Source: Choristocarpus tenellus KU-1152
Taxonomy: Eukaryota > Phaeophyceae
NCBI GenBank assembly: GCA_964200185.2
Contig: CAXNAD020000371.1
Location: 1-20,898 of the forward strand
Length of the DNA stretch: 20,898 bases
Direction: 5' to 3'
Positions within the stretch are counted from its first letter, which is position 1. Each line of letters begins with the position of its first letter. Below are positions 1 to 11,100 of the stretch, piece after piece. The translations under genes and the position numbers were made by a program. The notes under the pieces were generated by a model. That model was not told where the DNA came from, did no database searches, and saw only the letters and a list, made by a program, of their open reading frames with translations.

Positions 1-94
1 GCGTCGGATGGGTAATGTAAGTTCACTTCTCCTGGCCAGGGCCCCACTGGACCCCCTGGTGTAGACCCCCCCCCCCTACAGATACTTTGAGCCC

Positions 95-355
95 GATGTC
101 ATTCTTGTCACAGCTCTCCTCATTCAACTCATCCTCTAGGAATCCTCTACCTCATCATCCTCTACCTCATCATCCGAATCAGTTGAATTGATCTAGTTGT
201 AATCTCCTTTTGGATGGCCGCAAAGCCCACATTCAACAGCCACAACTCACTTGTGGTGCTTCTCCCTGATCTTTGTGCTCTTTCCTACAACTCTCCCAAC
301 CCAGGTCTTCACCTTTGAGACCTGAAAAATTCGCATGCACCTAGTTTCACCATGA
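95..355 (-). pseudogene. Broken ORF with CxxC motif and acidic repeat tail, unknown
   Basis: On the minus strand after a possible acceptor (tttttcag at about 330), one frame reads VSKVKTWVGRVVGKSTKIRE, a stop, then VVAVECGLCGHPKGDYN, a stop, then INSTDSDDEVEDDEVEDS and further stops. The CxxC-H pattern and the acidic tail look protein-like, but three stops in one frame argue for a dead sequence. The acidic repeat corresponds to a 15-bp tandem duplication (plus strand, about 146-174). Confidence 0.2.
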
Positions 356-503
356 CTATATCAACATCCATGCCCAAGGCATATTTTGGACATCCTACAA
401 AAATTCGATCGCTTCATTGATTTCAGTGTGTATACATGGTAAGTACATGATCAAGTCACATGTTCTCATCTGAAAGTTGCAGTTGGAAGAGAATACGATA
501 ACA

Positions 504-848
504 ATGGTTTGTGTGCTTGCAGTACACACTTGGAAAATCCATAGCGAGAGGGATGAATGGGTACCCCCAGGGGTCATCCAAGTGAAACAATTCAATGTTC
601 CAATGCCAACAACGTAACTGAAAATTACTAAGGCACAACCTGGTGCAGGAGTGGCCTGGATCACTCAAGACATGCATGCACACATACAGTGGAGATGCGA
701 GACGTTTGAGAACCAGGTGTTTGTGACATGTTTGATTAAGCAGTTTGATACAGCCTTGGTATCCAAGAGAAAGAGAGTCTGTGCCAGTGGTATCAGTGGT
801 ATCAGAGTCTATTTTCACATTGAGTTTGTTTCTTCCACTTCCATGTAA
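504..848 (+). pseudogene. Decayed protein-like ORF with one in-frame stop, unknown family
   Basis: From ATG at 504 the frame reads 37 codons (HTWKIHSERDEWVPPGVIQV...), meets TAA at 615-617, and continues in the same frame for 77 more codons (ITKAQPGAGVAWITQDMHAH..., KRKRVCASGISGIRVYF...) to TAA at 846-848. The single stop suggests a lost coding sequence such as a transposon ORF. No family was recognised. A 172-codon minus-strand frame covers the same DNA (456-974), so the true strand is uncertain. Confidence 0.25.
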
Positions 849-1411
849 CATTTTTTCTACGGTATGTTCCACTTCCATGTGGCTCCAAGCATTTTGCAAC
901 CGACAATATTGAGGCTCTGCTGCTTGTTCTCCCCAGTCCTTTGCAGCACATGATACATACTTCACACGCAACAATTGTAAAAAAGCAGCACTTCCACTAC
1001 GCCACAGTACAAATGCTCACTTATCACACAATTATCACAGAGCAGTAAATAGAACATACGGGATGTGAGGCAGCAAGTACACTCACAACAGATTTGAAGG
1101 AAACAAAGATTTGGAGATCAGATAGAGACAGGCCAGGTCCCGAGAATGTCTGCAAAAAAGCAATGGCGTTCCACTTTCATGTCTGTCTGGGGAAGTTGGA
1201 AGCATGATTGAAGTCACAACTATGTCACTACCCTCAACTAACCAGGAAGGTGTTAAAAAAACCTATAGATACTACACAGGTAAATGAAGGAGTAACGCTT
1301 ATAGGTGTTTTGGATATCATACCGAGTAGATGAGTATAGATCAATGCTTCCAATTTCTCTAGAAACATCAAAGATAAACATGGAAGGGACACCAACATTA
1401 TTGCACACGTA
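849..1411. other. Gene-free stretch
   Basis: AT-rich DNA with no frame that looks coding and no strong repeat. Both strands of 849-974 are still covered by the antisense frame discussed for 504-848. Confidence 0.5.
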
Positions 1412-1450
1412 CTCCCTCTGTCCCATAGGTCTGGACCATTAAGTTGCAGC
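1412..1450. mobile_element. Lone terminus of a related Stowaway-like element
   Basis: TA followed by CTCCCTCTGTCCCATAGG and TCTGGACCATTAA matches the right-end terminus of the neighbouring 811-bp element over about 31 bp, then diverges. No matching opposite end was found nearby. It lies 166 bp from the complete element and is either the stump of a second copy or the end of a nested family member. Confidence 0.6.
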
Positions 1451-1577
1451 TCTTTGGGATGACCTCAGATTCCTTAGAATATGTTGCATTAAAAAAATAA
1501 ATTTCAAAGAATTCTACAAAGAATTCTGCTCTGAAATGGTTCCAAAAGAATGGAACACAAAACGGGGCATATTCTTA

Positions 1578-2388
1578 CTCCCTCTGTCTCATAAGTCTCT
1601 ATCATTATCGGTTTTTGTGAAGTTTTTGTGAATAACTTTCTCAGGCGTGAGATTCAAAAATAGCACATAATATCGTTCAATAGTCAACAAGATCGGCTTG
1701 CCCATAGATATCTTGGAAATATTTTTTCACTTCTAAATGATTAAGAAACTGTCCCCTTAACACAAACGGGTTTTTTTTTTTTCTGAAATGGCAGATTTAG
1801 CAAAAACAGCATAACCGGGCATAATTGGCTGGAAGTGATTGTTAATCAGACATACCGTCTCAACAAGACTTCCGATGAAGACATGGTTAGTTGCGTTGGA
1901 TTCCTTGACATTTTTGCAAAAAATCAATTACTCGTCACTCTCATTTTCTCCTGAGGGCGTTCTGAATCACTTGATCTCCATTGACGGAGACAAGTACAAC
2001 GCAGCCACAACTTGATGGATTAAGGGAGAGAATAAGAGTGACAAGTAATTAATTTAATGCAAAAAAATGTCAAGGAATCCAACACAACCAACCGTGTCTT
2101 CATCAGAAGTCTCGTTGAGACGTTATGTCTGATTAACAATCATTTCCAGCCAAATATGCCTGGCTTTGCTGTTTTTGCTGAATCTGCCATTTCAGAAAAA
2201 AAAAGAAAAAAGTTTGTGTTCAGGGGATGGTTTCTCAACCATTTCGAAATGAAAAACATTTTGAAGATATCTATGCGCAAGCCTAAGTTGTTGACTTTCA
2301 ATCGATATTATGTGCTATTTCTAAATCTCACATTTGAAGGAGTTATTCACAAAACCTTTAATGGCCCAGACCTATGGGACAGAGAAAG
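1578..2388. mobile_element. 811-bp foldback MITE, Stowaway/Tc1-mariner type, TA target duplication
   Basis: Two long inverted arms (about 1578-1950 and 2028-2388) flank a short centre of about 77 bp. Matching blocks include the termini (CTCCCTCTGTCTCATA left; CTTTCTCTGTCCCATA as the complement of the right end), 'TGTGAATAAC', 'TAGCACATAATATCG', 'TCTGAAATGGCAGATT' and 'AGGAATCCAAC.CAAC'. TA flanks both ends (1576-1577 and 2389-2390), the target duplication typical of Tc1/mariner elements. There is no transposase ORF; the 128-codon plus frame at 2057-2443 is just the right arm. The CTCCCTC terminus resembles plant Stowaway MITEs. Arms have diverged visibly, so the insertion is not recent. Confidence 0.85.
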
Positions 2389-2390
2389 TA

Positions 2391-3007
2391 CCCCAATGGG
2401 GATACTCTTTGTAAGGTATGGACAATCGACACAATACAAGTGACAGTCTCAATGGTGGTCTGATTGGGTAATAATGGACAAGTACCAGGTGTACATGCAA
2501 ACGAACAATAAAAAGTGCTTGCTTAGCCCATACAGTACTCCACATACACAGAACTTCTAAATGCTGACGTATCTAATAATGGGATAGAATCTCGTTGAAG
2601 CGACCTAAGGGAACTACCCCAAATAGATTTTCCTTGAGGAGTAAAGCGTGGACATAGGTTTGCCACATGACAGGACCCCATTCCATCCAGTATAGAAAAC
2701 ACTAATGATATTCTCCTTCCAATTTTCGTTGATCCCAAATATTTTCTCACCATTTCAAAACAGAAACTTTTGCCCCTACGGTCAAGATACAAAAAAATAA
2801 AAAACAAAACCTTACAAACAAAGTAAATCCTTATTGCCCCATTATTAGAGAGGAAATTTGGGTCCATTGTCCACACAATGAATATTGGCCTGTCGTGAAA
2901 CTGCTCAAGAATTTCAGGTGGAAGTGGGTGATGCGAAAAGATGTGTATGCCTTGGACTTTACCAAGGTTCGTACACTCCCCCAACACAGCACTACAGCAT
3001 AGCACCA
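2391..3007. other. Gene-free stretch with a long unassigned minus-strand frame
   Basis: A 182-codon minus-strand frame covers 2523-3071 (for example YLDRRGKSFCFEMVRKYLGS). It matches no family I know, and its start lies in the 42-bp minisatellite. That length is uncommon by chance at this base composition but not impossible. Nothing else was seen. Confidence 0.35.
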
Positions 3008-3175
3008 CAAAGAGGGCATCATATGGCATGTGAGTACAGAGTTCTCTAACAAAGAGGGCATCATATGACACGTGCGTACAGAGTTCTCTAACAAAGAGGG
3101 CATCATATCACACGTGCGTACAGAGTTCTCTAACAAAGAGGGCATCATATCACACGTGCGTACAGAGTTCTCTAA
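3008..3175. repeat. Minisatellite, 42-bp unit, 4 copies
   Basis: The unit starts caaagagggcatcatat and ends gtacagagttctctaa. Copies lie at 3008, 3050, 3092 and 3134. Copies 3 and 4 are identical, copy 2 differs by one base and copy 1 by a few, which suggests recent expansion from the 3134 side. Because 42 is divisible by three, the repeat keeps minus-strand frames open and creates artificial ORFs with a 14-residue repeat. Confidence 0.95.
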
Positions 3176-5298
3176 CTCACATGCCTTACCAAATATAGCA
3201 CAATTTCAACATTGGAAATAGCGCTGAAAATAAATAAAAATAACTCACTTCAACCATAACTAGACTGGAAACTACAGGCCGGCCCTGCTTCACCAAGAAA
3301 CATAAAATTACATCAATTCGCAATTATCTTGCCCACCTACACACTTGAGGAAAGCACCCTCTATTGACAGAGTGTGACCATTGTTCGGCAGTCAAGCCTG
3401 AAAAAGTCACGTGGCAATCATGGATTCCTTGCAACTTGATATAGTATACACTCAACAATGCTAGTCCCAGTACCATTTTCCAACACCACTTTCAAGGGGG
3501 GTTTTTGTAGTTGAGGATACCAGAAAAGGTGTTACTTTGGAAAGTTGAAATGGTTTCATCCTGCTTGCACAGAAAATGAGCCAATTGAAGCATTTAAATT
3601 CGCCACAAGTGTGACTCAAGTCAATGTATAGATGTATACAGATCTACAACCATGGAGACAAGGAGTTAATCACTCAAGCAAACCAGCAGGTTGCACCCAC
3701 TACATATATATGTGAACAATATATCTCCGCACAGAAGGAGCACACCAAATATGTTCAGAAAAAAAATTGGCTTGCCCTCGTTCCAGACAAATTTATACAA
3801 AACAAAATATTTTTGTCACAAATCAATAGAAGCAGAGATGGAAATTGGGTTTGTACCACAATTCTGCAACCTGAAAAATAATGTTTATTGCAAACAGCAG
3901 CCTTGGGGGGCAGTAAGGGGTCAAATATATCTATATTATTGAATCAGTGATATGACAAGCTAATGAATTCGAGGCAAACAACATGGTAAATTAAACCTTT
4001 CTATAGATTGAAAGATTGCATGTTTCTAAACCTGAGGTAAAATGACCAAATGACAGCTCAAACCCAATTATTGACCTAGAGTTGTCATGAGGGTTTCATA
4101 CAGTGTGTGAACGCACCCTAAGGCACAGGCTAGAAATATTTCAACAGTTTTCACTGGGCTGACAAAACGAATTGTCTCATCAGTGGGTCAGACAGGACTC
4201 ATGGTCTCTCACATGTCCCTGTCCATGTCTGCCAGCCACACTGGATCAAACATCCTCCAACATGTCCAGACCCACGTCCACTAGGTTTACCTACTGGGCC
4301 GGTTTCAACATCTCTGTACCATGTCACACTAGGGTTGTGTCAGTCTTTGACCATTGGCCAGTCGAACCTTTTTGCATGTCCAGAACAAGTCCAGTACATG
4401 GTGCATTAGTCCAGTCCACAGGCCAAAAAGCCCTAATTCCAGACCATTCTGCCTCAAACAGACCCTTCCACTTTATGTGGCCAATTCCGTGTAGAAATAA
4501 ATGTGTCACATAAAGAAAGTGGTGTCAAAAATTGTTGTAACTTGAAGTTGTCGAATCGATACGACTTCGATCTATTCATATGAGCAACACAAAAACAAGA
4601 ATAAAAGGGTTTGTACAATCATCGTTGGTATCCAGAGATCATTGGGTGTATCGTTGGCATACGGACAGATGGCACCAAGAACAAAACGCATGCCAAGTGA
4701 ATAGTTATGTCAGTTGACCCTTTTTCAACATACTGCATACAGTTTGTCGTGTTGGTACACCTTTTTGCAATGATACTTCGGAAGTGGCGGTAAACGGAGA
4801 ATAATTGGTATTTTTGTTGTACAAGTTCCAAATTAGTGTGGGTAGAGAGATGCTTCGTACTTGCAATCAACAGATTGACAAACCTCACATTTTTACTCTT
4901 AATTCTTCTTTTTTTTAAATCAGGTAATGCAACAAGGAAGAAATTGTACACTAAGGAGACAAATAATTCTATTCTCCACTCAGATATGACACTTGGTGAA
5001 CATCCTTTTCTAATCATAAAATGTTTTTAATTTCTTCCAACTATGTGCGTACACTGCCTATGTCAACAAAAAAAAATACTTGCACAGTTGAAGTTATTTT
5101 ATTACGTGGGTCCTTAACCATCTACTTCATCACGACTGGGTCTTCAGAAGGCCTGATACAGACAGTTCAAGCAAGACCAACTCCAAGGCCGCCGACTGCT
5201 TCAGCGTAGACTAGTAGGACTGGTGCAAACATGGATAAGCCCATAACCTGAATTAACAAGGCCAGGCCCACCAGCCAACCAAATCCAAGCAGTTCAAA
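3176..5298. other. Gene-poor stretch
   Basis: I see no supported gene. A G+C-richer, cryptically repetitive patch at about 4180-4450 is full of 'CATGTCC' and 'CCAGT/CCAGAC' words. A 132-codon minus-strand frame at 4619-5017 is open by chance or unknown; its SVYRHFRSIIAKRC stretch loosely recalls the Sec3 C-terminal '..YKHFEGLIARCY', but nothing around it supports that. Confidence 0.4.
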
Positions 5299-5342
5299 CA
5301 TGACCAACTACATGACCAACTAACTACATGACCAACTAACTA
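5299..5342. repeat. Short tandem repeat, catgaccaactaacta unit
   Basis: Units at 5299 (12 bp), 5311 and 5327 (16 bp each) are followed by a diverged catggcca. The repeat lies inside a 'ggccaggcc'-rich patch (about 5250-5420) with no coding frame. Confidence 0.85.
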
Positions 5343-6150
5343 CATGGCCATGAACTATCGACATGGCCAGGCCACAAGAAGGCCCGCCGCCAGCCTGGTC
5401 CACACGGTGGACATGCTAACTGCCCAGCCTGGTGAAGGCTCATAATCATAAAATATATGCACATTCTCAACTCTAAGGGTTGATGATAACTCAGAGAATA
5501 CCATGGTTTCCGTTGAGAGTGTGATTGAACTGCATTAACAAGTTCAGACTTTTAGGGTACCTATATATTCAATTTGCCAGTCCAAAACACTCTATCAATA
5601 GAGTTTATCAAAGATAGAGTTGTGGTTTTGTCAGTGGTATGACATCACTAAGAAAAAAAGATGTCAACGATATTTAAAGAATTACTTGTACCATTAGTGG
5701 TAAATGTATAGCGTCATGCCACTCCACCGACCATAGATTCAAAATGGTACAAAGCGAGAAACTTCTGTAATAGTTTTTTTACAAGGCCAGCCTCTGCAAC
5801 ATACATACACATACTAAGTCAAAAGAAAATGGCCACCTCCTGATCAGGGGCTCCACCAGGGGCAAGGCGTGTTGGATGTTGCTCTTTCCTATCAACTTTC
5901 TAAGCAAAATGAACCACAGCAACAACTAAGATGTCCACAAAGGGTGAAATGACTTGAAATTATTACTTTGTCAAATTCAGACCAAGATAGTTAAAGTTCA
6001 AGTGTGATTCAGGGTTAGGGCTCAAAAGCAGGCTTGGAAAATACATTGTCAATTCAGGGAGAAAAAAATCAACAATATCAAGATCACATCCTCAATGCAT
6101 TAAAATACCACTGTTCCATCAAATCAAGATCACTATCATGCGCACACACA
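5343..6150. other. Gene-free stretch
   Basis: A mixed AT-rich sequence. A short minus-strand open segment at about 5825-5900 (VDRKEQHPTRLAPGGAPDQE) follows a possible acceptor, but it is only 25 codons and unrecognised. Confidence 0.4.
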
Positions 6151-6157
6151 GGATCAG

Positions 6158-6350
6158 TGATTCAGTTAGAAGAGTGACATCCCACTATCTTCACAAATAT
6201 CAAAGGGGTCGTGGGTTCAAAACCCAAAAGTTCATTGTTGTGTTCACTGTGGTGGGAGGATAGAACTAGAGTGCAGTGTGTTCTGGGGTAAAGGGCGGGG
6301 AAACGCCTTTAGGTGGACCGCTCCAAGAGGACACAATGACTAGTGGGGTA
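6158..6350 (+). mobile_element. Candidate tRNA-derived SINE
   Basis: An A-box-like TGATTCAGTTAGAAGAGTG (6158-6176; tRNA D-arm pattern, with ATTC/GAGT able to pair) is followed by a B-box-like GGTTCAAAACC (6214-6224) at tRNA-like spacing. The T-arm has four of five pairs. The anticodon arm does not fold well, so this is not an intact tRNA. A G+C-richer body (ggtgggagg..., gggcggggaaacgcc) follows to about 6350. The 3' end and any flanking duplication are not evident. Confidence 0.4.
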
Positions 6351-6590
6351 ATGGCACACACACAATTTAACAGGGTACCCTGGCCTCAAATCTTGTCAAA
6401 ATTTTGAGATACTACTGTGCAAAACAAGTAGCCTTGGTCAAAGAGAGGTGTCTCCATGAAATACACCAGAGTTGAATGTCTTGAACATAACAGATGGTTT
6501 GTGGTTTTGTCAATCAATTCATTCATGGGTCCTTTCCTATTTTACTTGATCGACTCAAAACAAAAATAAAAAAGAAGGGAAAAAAATAAC

Positions 6591-6617
6591 TAATAATAAT
6601 AATAACAATAATAATAT
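6591..6617. repeat. Degenerate (TAA)n microsatellite
   Basis: Runs of taataataat interrupted by aacaataataatatt. Confidence 0.8.
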
Positions 6618-6771
6618 TCCTGTTCTGTTCACAAAAAAGTCATTGTTTTGGATAGTTTGTCCTGTGGTCAAACATCATTTTTTTTGCTTGGCTCTTGCAG
6701 AGTACCAAGTTTGGTGTAGATACAAACCCAAATAATTTAAATCTCGTGCAATTTTACCGCAAACCAAGCGA

Positions 6772-6810
6772 AATACAATACAGTAATACAATACAGTAAT
6801 ACAATACAGT
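6772..6810. repeat. Tandem repeat, 13-bp unit, 3 copies
   Basis: Three perfect copies of aatacaatacagt at 6772, 6785 and 6798. Confidence 0.95.
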
Positions 6811-8019
6811 AATCAGACCAGTTACATACAACCATAATTTCAATCAATAGAACAACTCCAAATGATTACCAGTCACCGGGTCAACATTGTCCAGAACACA
6901 CAAGGGACATTGGGGTACGTCTGAACATAAAATAAAGGAAGATGAGAAACAAATAAAAATTTCTCATCCACTCTTGAAAAACCTTGGAAGAAAAAGTTAT
7001 GAACAAAGAAAAGGTCAAGAATCACTTGAAATCTGAGGTATGCCAATCACTTGAACGATAGCACTTCCTCACTCCAGCATCAGTTCCAACAAATTGTAGG
7101 GTCGTAATTTACACTGAACTGCGAGAACTCTTCTTGCGACTTCATAGTGGGTGGCATAGAGTAGATAGAATAACTCTAACTTGGCTGAGATTTTACATTA
7201 ACCCCATCACGGGCTATTTATTGAAAGACCCCCATAAAAAATGACAAAAACCAATAAACACTTTTGTGCTTCTATAGCACGCCTTGCAAACGGTTTGAAC
7301 TGACTCTGAACACATACGTAAAGAAGCACATGAATGCTGTTAAACGTTAAGGATCAGTGATGTGAATAAAATAATATATTTATCAGCATAATCTTCTCTT
7401 GAAGTGACTAGAAAGATTCCAAACTACTAAATTATTATCAAAGCATGCACCTAGACCATGAATGGAGGTCCACAAATCACCAAGCTTTTATAATAATTTA
7501 TCATTAATGCATCTCTGCGGGCAAGGCACGTAATACGTATTCCCACAATATATAACCAATCAAGATGTACCCCCCTCAATTTTTTGGATTCAATTAATTG
7601 CAGTCTAATCTAATCTAATCAAATTGTAGCTATTCACATCACTATAATCAGGGGGCAGCGCAGGGAGTGTTCAAGGAAGAAGATGATCATAGTGCCTGCA
7701 TACAAAAGGATGATCACTTGCAAGAGTTGACAGAACAATGCCCACTGTAGGAGACATTTCTAGCCATCCTGTATAGAAAAGGAAAGCCTTTCCTGTAGAT
7801 ACAAGCCAATCAAGAAATATAATAAAATAACACATTTGAGTAGTAAAAAGCAAAATGAAACATTGGTTTCATCTTGCAAACCCTGATTTCAGAACACTTA
7901 ACCGCCATGCACACAAATACAACTAAACACATTTCCCCTGTACTCCAAGTGCCTTACATACACTCAAGAACATATTTCAAATGTACTCAAGAATAGTTGC
8001 AAGGGGCAGCTACCAATAC
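6811..8019. other. Stretch downstream of the last SEC3 exon found
   Basis: The C-terminal exons of SEC3 should be on this side. Two weak minus-strand candidates were seen. At about 7285-7365 a frame reads IHVLLYVCVQSQFKPFARRA then IEAQ, after a possible acceptor (acgtttaacag), and loosely resembles the plant SEC3 '..YYQFERLF.FA..IE' helix. At 7671-7853 there is a 60-codon frame with two cag acceptors. Neither carries a convincing family signature. Confidence 0.2.
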
Positions 8020-8166
8020 CTTCTGTGGCTTCAAGTTTGCAGAGAAGAAGTGGTAGTTCTCCAGTCTCACAATGTCGGCATACTTGGGGTTACTGTGTGC
8101 CACTTCCTCAATGTGCTTGAACAGCAGTACTGTCAGTTTCTCATACGTTGCGACAGCTTCGCCCAC
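8020..8166 (-). CDS. SEC3: SEC3 exon m: 'PKYADI..LENY' segment, last exon found
   Basis: The acceptor is tcgattacag and the donor CAGAAG|gtattg; 147 bp, 49 codons, phase 0. It encodes VGEAVATYEKLTVLLFKHIE then NPKYADIVRLENYHFFSANL. This is the strongest family match in the window: plant SEC3 has a near-identical 'PKYADI.LLENY.AF...L' here, whereas animal EXOC1 has 'VVMMENFHHIFATL'. In known Sec3 proteins about 150-200 residues should follow. They are not recognisable in the 8 kb downstream. Confidence 0.95.
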
Positions 8167-11100
8167 CTGTAATCGACACAAATAGCAACAGCAAAGTACC
8201 TCTCGTTGACAAAAATAGCAACAACAAAGTACCTCTTTCAGTGTTGCAGTTTATAGCAGCTGCAGGCAGAGTCAGAATTGGGAGGCTGACATCAAGGTAT
8301 CATTCTGACATCAAGGTATCATTCACTTGACAACCTAAGGGATCTTGAAAGAGGAGGATTCCGTAATTATTGAAAATAAACCAATAAAAAAGGAACAACC
8401 CTTACTATCAATAGGATCCCACATCAGCAAAATCAAAACTACAAACATCTGCAACACAACCCCACTCAAATGTGAAGCAAAAGTGACCAAGGTAGGTAAG
8501 TCACGCCACCAATACCTCTCTACCCTCTTCAACCTCAATGATGAACCTCGACGTAACAAACAATTTAAAAAAAAAAAGGGAGGTGGCGGACACGTGTTAC
8601 ACCTCAATATCCTTCGAACCAACAGCAGCCTTCACAGCTGTCTCCAGGTTATACACGAGTGTGGGGAACTTGGCCACTGCCAGCAGCACTCCAGCTCGTT
8701 TTGCATCTCCCTTTTGCATCAGAATCCAAGAGACCTGCGGTGGAAAGACGCGTACTTCTTACACAAACTACCACAAACTAACATACTACTAACATACTAC
8801 TAACATACTTTGCTAATCGTTTCAGAATTCAAGTTGGTAAATTCAAGTTGGTACATGGGCTTCCAAGGCGCTTTTCCTTTTGTGCCTGAATGGACACATT
8901 AATAATACAATTAATAAGACCACTCCATGGTAGTAGTAGAGGTTGAGACTCCTGAGCAAGTCCACCAGGCACCATCTTTCCCCCTACCTGTTCCCCCACA
9001 AACTTCCTGAAGTTTTCCACAAGAAATCCCTTGAACTCCGCCAGAATATCAGTAGTGACAGAGTTCTGGTACTGGGGTTTCAACTGTGCCTCCTCCACAA
9101 GAGCAAGCACGCCAAGAGTATAATACGCATTATTCCCCAGTTCAGATGCTAGATGCTTGTAGTTCAACTTGAGATCCCCGAATCCCAAAGCCAGCATCCT
9201 TGGGGAGCCAAGAATCACAAAAGCAAAAGGATTATATTTGAATTGCTAAATTTGAATTACTAAATTTGTAAATTGACAGTCACTAAGACCATTGTTCTTG
9301 TCAATCAGTACGTTCGATGAGTGTGCATAAAAATCTGCTTCATTTTTTTTTTTGAAGTATTCTCAACAAGAGTTGAAAAATAGTCACGCCATACTACCTA
9401 CCTACCTAACGATTACTCTTAAGGTGCTGGATGGCACTAGGAGATAGATTTGCAGTGGAATGTTCAGTGCCCATGCACGCAAGAGAATATAACCAGAAAA
9501 AAAAAATGAATCCTAGCAAGTCCAATTGCTACAACATGTAACACTGAAGAGTATCTTCTCAGGGGGTAATCAAGCACCACAACAGAAACAACTGTGAGAC
9601 CTTTTGACTTCATACACACATACATCCTGTGTGTGCATATCCCAGTCACATTGACTGCCAGCACATTCATTCGTTCTGTGGACCATTGAAGATACAGTGC
9701 ATTGGCGCACTTCTCACTTGTGTGTATCAGCTTCTGCCTGAACATCTTTCTCAGTGGTGATGCCAAATAGCGTGATGAAGAATGTATGTTCTCTCAAAAT
9801 CGCAGGCATTGTGTGCTCCATGTACTCCCTCACTGCAGCCACCTGCCACACACAAAAACAATAAGAAGAGACCCATGTGTCAACACACAAAAATAAGAAG
9901 AAGAGACCCATGTGTCAACACACAAAAACAAGAAGAAGAGACCCATGTGTCAACACCCCCACCGATTGTGAAGAACATGAACAAACTATAACGCCTGCTC
10001 TGCAATATGGAAAATTTTCTAGCAATGATGAGACAGATGAACTGTCCAAGAGTTGCCCAAAACCAGAAGGCCATCCATCATCACCAAAATTAGCTGGCAT
10101 GGGTGCCTAAGTTGGTTGGGTAGTTCTGTTGCATACTGCGGTGACGGTAACGAAGGATTGACCAATGAGAAGGCTCCTTCCAATTAAAACTCTTCAAACC
10201 GACAAGATGAGCCAAAATATCTTAGAGAGTATGATTTTTGCCCTATTTGTCCATTTGAGGCTTGGATTCCCATAGGTTCTTTTATGACGTTTGCCTACTC
10301 CAAAAAATTTTAGGAGTAGTTAAAGTGGATACGTTATGAAAAGGTGTGTCCGGAACAAGGATATTGACACTTCCTAACAAACACAATAGCCAAAATTTCA
10401 TCAAAATCGCAACACTGCATTTTGGCCCCCAAACGGACGTGGCTGTACCCTAACCCTAACATACTTTGACTTAACATAACATACTTTGGCTCGCATTGCA
10501 CCTGTAAAATCAATAATCACCATAGCCTTTCCCCCATAAATCAAAACCGGACCCAATTGGGTCTGTCTCATCACATCCCACAACTGAATTCTGTTTTAAG
10601 TGCACTGTTTACCCGAGCAGCTATTCCCGAGGAGTGTCCTCCAAGGTCAACAATCCGCGCTCTTTCCAGTTGACCCAAGCCTGGGGCTCCATGCGGAGAT
10701 GATATCTGTGGCAGTAGCTCTGCAAACAATTGTCTTATTCTTCCCTGATAATGGTAAGGAGGAAAGAGTCTATGGCTTGTCAACAGGGTCGAATTTCCAC
10801 CTTTGAAAAAAAAAAAAATCTCAGAAAAATGTCCAACAAAAATATCTGTAGGGGCGGGAGATGTACCCGACTTGGAGGCACAAATTGGAACTACTGTAAA
10901 TATTTATTTTTTTTAAATGCAACGATTGCCAAGTGCCCCACTAATTGATGCAATACAATGAGAACAGACCACAGTGATAAGAAGCTTACATAAAAGAGAG
11001 ATGGAAAAGGACACGCAAAAATGAAAAAAAAAAATGGGTAATGAGAAAAAATGAAAAATAAAAATCTCCGGGTATGTCAACAAAAAAAGCTTGATAGAAA

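Noticed and set aside
2057-2443. 128-codon plus-strand ORF
   Set aside because: It is the right arm of the foldback MITE read as protein, and the left arm encodes the complement; no transposase motif.
2831-3148. Minus-strand ORF with a 14-residue peptide repeat
   Set aside because: The repeat comes from a 42-bp minisatellite whose unit is divisible by three and lacks stops in that frame; no sign of selection on the protein.
4619-5017. 132-codon minus-strand ORF resembling the Sec3 C terminus over a short stretch
   Set aside because: Only about 14 residues look similar, the flanking family motifs are absent and no good splice context links it to exon m.
6158-6224. Intact tRNA gene
   Set aside because: D-arm and T-arm patterns are present, but the anticodon arm and acceptor stem do not pair, so a SINE head or tRNA remnant is more likely.
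8345-8803. 152-codon plus-strand ORF opposite SEC3 exon l
   Set aside because: It crosses intron and exon of the minus-strand gene, and exon l has clear family similarity and splice sites; this frame is its shadow.
9464-9766. 100-codon minus-strand ORF continuing past exon j
   Set aside because: Its reading in exon j is out of frame with SEC3, and the rest is intron after a good donor at 9718/9717.
10446-10460. Interstitial telomere repeat (ccctaaccctaac)
   Set aside because: Only two units, easily expected by chance in 21 kb.
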